The translations under genes and the position numbers were made by a program. From positions 1-7,425 of the forward strand of contig JAFGTA010000102.1 of assembly GCA_016934355.1 (NCBI GenBank): DNA of 7,425 bases, in the 5' to 3' direction. A model generated the notes under the pieces. It saw only the letters and a list, made by a program, of their open reading frames with translations. It did not search any database and was not told the origin of the DNA. Source of the DNA: Candidatus Bathyarchaeota archaeon. GTDB lineage: Archaea; Thermoproteota; Bathyarchaeia; TCS64. Below are positions 5,613-7,425 of this stretch, in pieces. Every line of letters starts with the position of its first letter. The stretch's first letter is position 1.

Positions 5613-5879
5613 GTGATTGTTTTGGCCGTGGAGAAGGTGCCCGACCTCACAAGCTGGAGGAAGATAGGAAAGATGAAGTCGGCGCTAGGGACTGATTATG
5701 ACCTCTACGAGTCCCCGGACAAGAAGAAAGTGGCGCAGGTGGACAAGAGCCTCGTCATATACCTAATCCTCGAGGAGGGGCAGCTCTCCTACATGAACCC
5801 CAGGACGGTGGACGCCATGCAGAGGATGAAGGAGATACAGGAGTACCTCAAGGAGAAAGCTGAACGCCCAGAGCTCTAG
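5613..5879 (+). CDS. Unrecognised conserved-looking small protein, 88 residues
   Basis: I do not recognise this family. It has no signal peptide, membrane segment or cysteines. Residues 1-7 and 46-55 (KSLVIYLILE) look like beta strands. Residues 63-85 (NPRTVDAMQRMKEI and onward) look like an amphipathic, charged helix rich in K and E that could form a coiled coil. Lysine clusters at 17-22 and 37-39 make it overall charged. Evidence that it is real: normal codon composition, its own strong TATA element, no better ORF opposite, and a stop that fits the CTAG junction seen at the other convergent pairs. The start is uncertain. GTG 5613 is the conventional choice, but the only SD-like GGTGGAG (5587-5593) is 19 bases upstream; an in-frame ATT at 5598 sits four bases after it, and a later GTG is at 5628. 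It is divergent to pyrB and convergent with the Nudix gene. Confidence 0.75.
   Translation: MIVLAVEKVPDLTSWRKIGKMKSALGTDYDLYESPDKKKVAQVDKSLVIYLILEEGQLSYMNPRTVDAMQRMKEIQEYLKEKAERPEL
5876..5879. other. CTAG palindrome: shared stop of the 88-aa ORF and the Nudix gene
   Basis: Bases 5877-5879 are the TAG stop of the plus-strand gene. Bases 5878-5876 on the minus strand are the TAG stop of the Nudix gene. This is the third tail-to-tail 4-bp overlap of the same kind in the window. Confidence 0.93.
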
Positions 5880-6310
5880 CCCCCCGGGTAGAGCCCCAAG
5901 TCCCTGAGCAGCTCGATCAACGTCGGCGTAAGATTGTACCGCATGAACCTGTCAGGGGTCACCCAGACGGCGTCGAGGGCGTCATCCATGGGCGCCACGT
6001 CACCGCTGATCGGCTTAGCCATGAAGTCGATTATGATGAAGTGGTACTTGACCCCACCCTCCGCGTCACGTACTATCTTGTCGACGACTCCTATCCTGTC
6101 CACGATCTCGACTGTGAGGCTGGTCTCCTCCATGGCCTCGCGGATAGCTGCGTCGGCGGCTTTCTCCCCCACCTCGACGAGGCCCCCCGGTATAGACCAC
6201 ATCCCCGCGTCGGGCTCCGCCGCCCTCTCAATCAACAGGTACCTGCCCCCGTCATCTATCAGGACGCCTACTCCGACGATGGGCCTGCTGGGGTAGAGCC
6301 TACGAGACAT
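5876..6310 (-). CDS. Nudix hydrolase (MutT / ADP-ribose pyrophosphatase-like)
   Basis: 144 residues, a single Nudix domain. The signature G-x5-E-x7-RE-x2-EE is at 43-62: G43, E49, R57-E58, E61-E62. These glutamates bind the Mg ions that cleave a nucleoside diphosphate linked to another moiety. The box ends TSL (63-65), so the usual Gly before the last hydrophobic residue is Ser64. MWSIPGG at 37-43 leads into the box, as in ADP-ribose pyrophosphatases and other MutT-like clean-up enzymes. The C-terminal part (W116 to the end) carries the usual strand and final helix. Substrate cannot be told from sequence; ADP-ribose or an oxidised nucleotide are possible. ATG 6310 has no clear SD but has a TATA-like element about 31 bases upstream, so the leader is probably only a few bases. 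It is co-directional with the HerA-like gene (36-bp gap) and convergent with the 88-aa ORF. Confidence 0.94.
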   Translation of the reverse strand: MSRRLYPSRPIVGVGVLIDDGGRYLLIERAAEPDAGMWSIPGGLVEVGEKAADAAIREAMEETSLTVEIVDRIGVVDKIVRDAEGGVKYHFIIIDFMAKPISGDVAPMDDALDAVWVTPDRFMRYNLTPTLIELLRDLGLYPGG

Positions 6311-6337
6311 GGGTGTGAGTGAATAGGCGCCGCAGGG

Positions 6338-6345
6338 GATAAAAT
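6338..6345 (-). promoter_or_regulatory. TATA-like element for the Nudix gene
   Basis: The minus strand reads ATTTTATC in the 36-bp gap, two bases after the HerA-like stop codon (6349-6347). A start near 6315 would leave a leader of about 5 bases. It suggests that the Nudix gene can be transcribed independently of the ATPase gene. Confidence 0.45.
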
Positions 6346-6346
6346 G

Positions 6347-7425
6347 TCAGTCGTCCAGCGGTACCGTTTCCCTGCCAGCCATCTCCATATGGATGAACCT
6401 GCTCATGGGGGTGCTCAGGCTCGACGCCGGGTACACCTCAGGCAGCACCTTCACCCAAATAGGGAACCTGCACTTCAACGCCGTGCCCTTCACTATGGCC
6501 TCCCCCGGCGGCAGGTCTCCTATGAGCTCGGCGAACTCTTTCCCCATAATCTCGGCTATCCGCGCCTTGTCAACGTCCTCCAGTCCGTGGCAGATCACGT
6601 TGTTTGCGCACTGGGTTACCACGGTCTTCTCGACGGTGCTGAGCCTCTGGGTTACCGCCCAAAGCCCCACGCCGTTGCGGCCGCCGTTGGTGGCTATCTC
6701 CTTGATGACTCCTAGGAGCTTTCCCCTGCTGTCCTTCTCACCGATCTCGAAGACTCCCCGCTGGGGCGCGTAGTACATGGCTTCCTCAAGAACCACGATA
6801 CACCCGAACTTCCTGTTATCCAGCGCCTCCGCGAATATCCTGCGCAGCACCTGGGCCACGACGAGGTGCTTCTGGCTCCACGTGTCCCGGCCCTGGCTGA
6901 GGTCCATGATGACTACGTGGCGGTCCTTCAGCAGGTCCACAGGGTCTAGGGGCTCCATGTCCCCGTCGGGGATCAGCTTGCTGCCCGCGACCGCGTTTAT
7001 AACCTGCTGCCTGTAGCTCTCGAACTCGTCCTCCTTCTTGTTGAACCCTAGCTTGTCAGGCTTCACCCAGCCGAGGGCCTGTCTCAGGTTCACCTTCGTC
7101 ACCGTTGCCGCCTTGGCGTACAGAATCTTCAGCGCGTGGACGAGTATCTTAGCGTTCCACCACGTCTTCTGCCACCCGAACTCCCCGACATAGTCCTCCC
7201 AAGGCACGTCCCCTGGCTGGAAGAACCTACTCCAAGGCACCTTGAGCACCTTGTCGGGTCCCAGCTGCTCCTGGACGCTGCTGTACTCCCCGTCCTTGTC
7301 AACGATGAAGAACCTGACAGGCGGCTCAGCCGAGGCGGCCCTCGCCACCATGGTGACGGCCGTAGTGGTCTTACCCGTGCCGACGGCCCCGCAGATGAGG
7401 CAGCTCTGGCGGATGAGGCTGTAGA
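6347..7425 (-). CDS. HerA/DUF87-type ATPase, C-terminal 359 residues (5' part outside window)
   Basis: The frame is open to the right edge, so the ATG at 7351 is internal: Walker A GAVGTGKTT (7390-7364) lies upstream of it. Counting the first full visible codon as 1: Walker A 12-20; FIVDKDGEY at 39-47, like the D-x-H-GEY of HerA; VIMDLS at 171-176; Walker B IVVLEEAM at 209-216; then VTQRLS and a TQCANNVI segment, which match the HerA pattern of QRPS followed by SQCNT. HerA is a hexameric DNA translocase that works with the NurA nuclease in end resection in archaea; related ATPases have other DNA or secretion roles. The N-terminal HAS-barrel would be outside the window. Walker B has EEAM where HerA usually has EEAH. 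The gene directly downstream is a Nudix hydrolase, not nurA. I am confident of the ATPase superfamily, less so of HerA proper. Confidence 0.85.
   Translation of the reverse strand, partial: YSLIRQSCLICGAVGTGKTTTAVTMVARAASAEPPVRFFIVDKDGEYSSVQEQLGPDKVLKVPWSRFFQPGDVPWEDYVGEFGWQKTWWNAKILVHALKILYAKAATVTKVNLRQALGWVKPDKLGFNKKEDEFESYRQQVINAVAGSKLIPDGDMEPLDPVDLLKDRHVVIMDLSQGRDTWSQKHLVVAQVLRRIFAEALDNRKFGCIVVLEEAMYYAPQRGVFEIGEKDSRGKLLGVIKEIATNGGRNGVGLWAVTQRLSTVEKTVVTQCANNVICHGLEDVDKARIAEIMGKEFAELIGDLPPGEAIVKGTALKCRFPIWVKVLPEVYPASSLSTPMSRFIHMEMAGRETVPLDD

Noticed and set aside
3342..5879. TAG as a pyrrolysine codon, given its frequent use as a stop
   Set aside because: Every gene ends at family-appropriate length at its TAG, and the plus-strand genes have a second in-frame TAG within a few codons, so readthrough adds nothing.
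5876..5891. C-rich run CCCCCCGGG as a possible terminator hairpin
   Set aside because: It encodes the PGG end of the Nudix protein, has no stable stem partner nearby and no T-tract following it.
6344..7424. Several plus-strand open frames opposite the HerA-like gene
   Set aside because: Antisense shadows; the minus strand has Walker A, Walker B and the QR-containing motif in one continuous frame.
1..7425. tRNA, rRNA, CRISPR arrays, insertion sequences or prophage genes
   Set aside because: Reading both strands I found no cloverleaf-like segment, regularly spaced repeats, transposase or phage motif. The window is almost filled by recognised protein genes.

Overview
This is a GC-rich, gene-dense stretch of what looks like an archaeal chromosome. 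Three lines of evidence point that way. (1) Most genes have an A/T-rich TATA-like hexamer about 25-40 bases before the start codon, implying leaderless or very short-leadered transcripts. (2) Several products belong to families that are typical of archaea: an adenosine-specific kinase (PF04008/COG1839), an aKMT-like protein methyltransferase and a HerA-type ATPase. (3) Arg AGG and Ile ATA codons are used freely, which often goes with thermophily. I cannot fix the phylum. A Thaumarchaeota/Bathyarchaeota-like or other non-euryarchaeal lineage is a guess from gene content only.

Layout. Positions 1-2623 hold three genes all on the minus strand, in transcription order: a small DUF2905-type membrane protein (2623-2402), a 2,3-bisphosphoglycerate-independent phosphoglycerate mutase (gpmI, 2361-814) and the N-terminal half of a DUF1846/UPF0371 protein that runs off the left edge (734-1). 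From 2692 to 6310 six genes alternate strictly in strand: adk (+), adenosine-specific kinase (-), aKMT-like methyltransferase (+), pyrB (-), an unrecognised 88-residue protein (+) and a Nudix hydrolase (-). The right end (6347-7425, minus) is a HerA/DUF87-type ATPase whose N-terminus lies outside the window.

The most striking signal is architectural. All three convergent gene pairs (adk/COG1839, methyltransferase/pyrB, 88-aa ORF/Nudix) end on exactly the same 4-base palindrome, CTAG, so that each supplies the TAG stop of both genes and the two coding regions overlap by 4 bp. The divergent gaps between them are short (about 70-130 bp) and carry the promoters. No space is left for dedicated 3' untranslated regions or terminators.

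Functionally this is mostly core metabolism: lower glycolysis/gluconeogenesis (gpmI), adenylate balance (adk, possibly COG1839), pyrimidine synthesis (pyrB, without an adjacent pyrI) and nucleotide clean-up (Nudix). A protein-modifying methyltransferase and a DNA-translocase-like ATPase complete the set. GpmI and the zinc-lid Adk are of the type usual in bacteria. I see no tRNA, rRNA, CRISPR array, IS element or phage-like module, and no gene-free stretch longer than about 130 bp.
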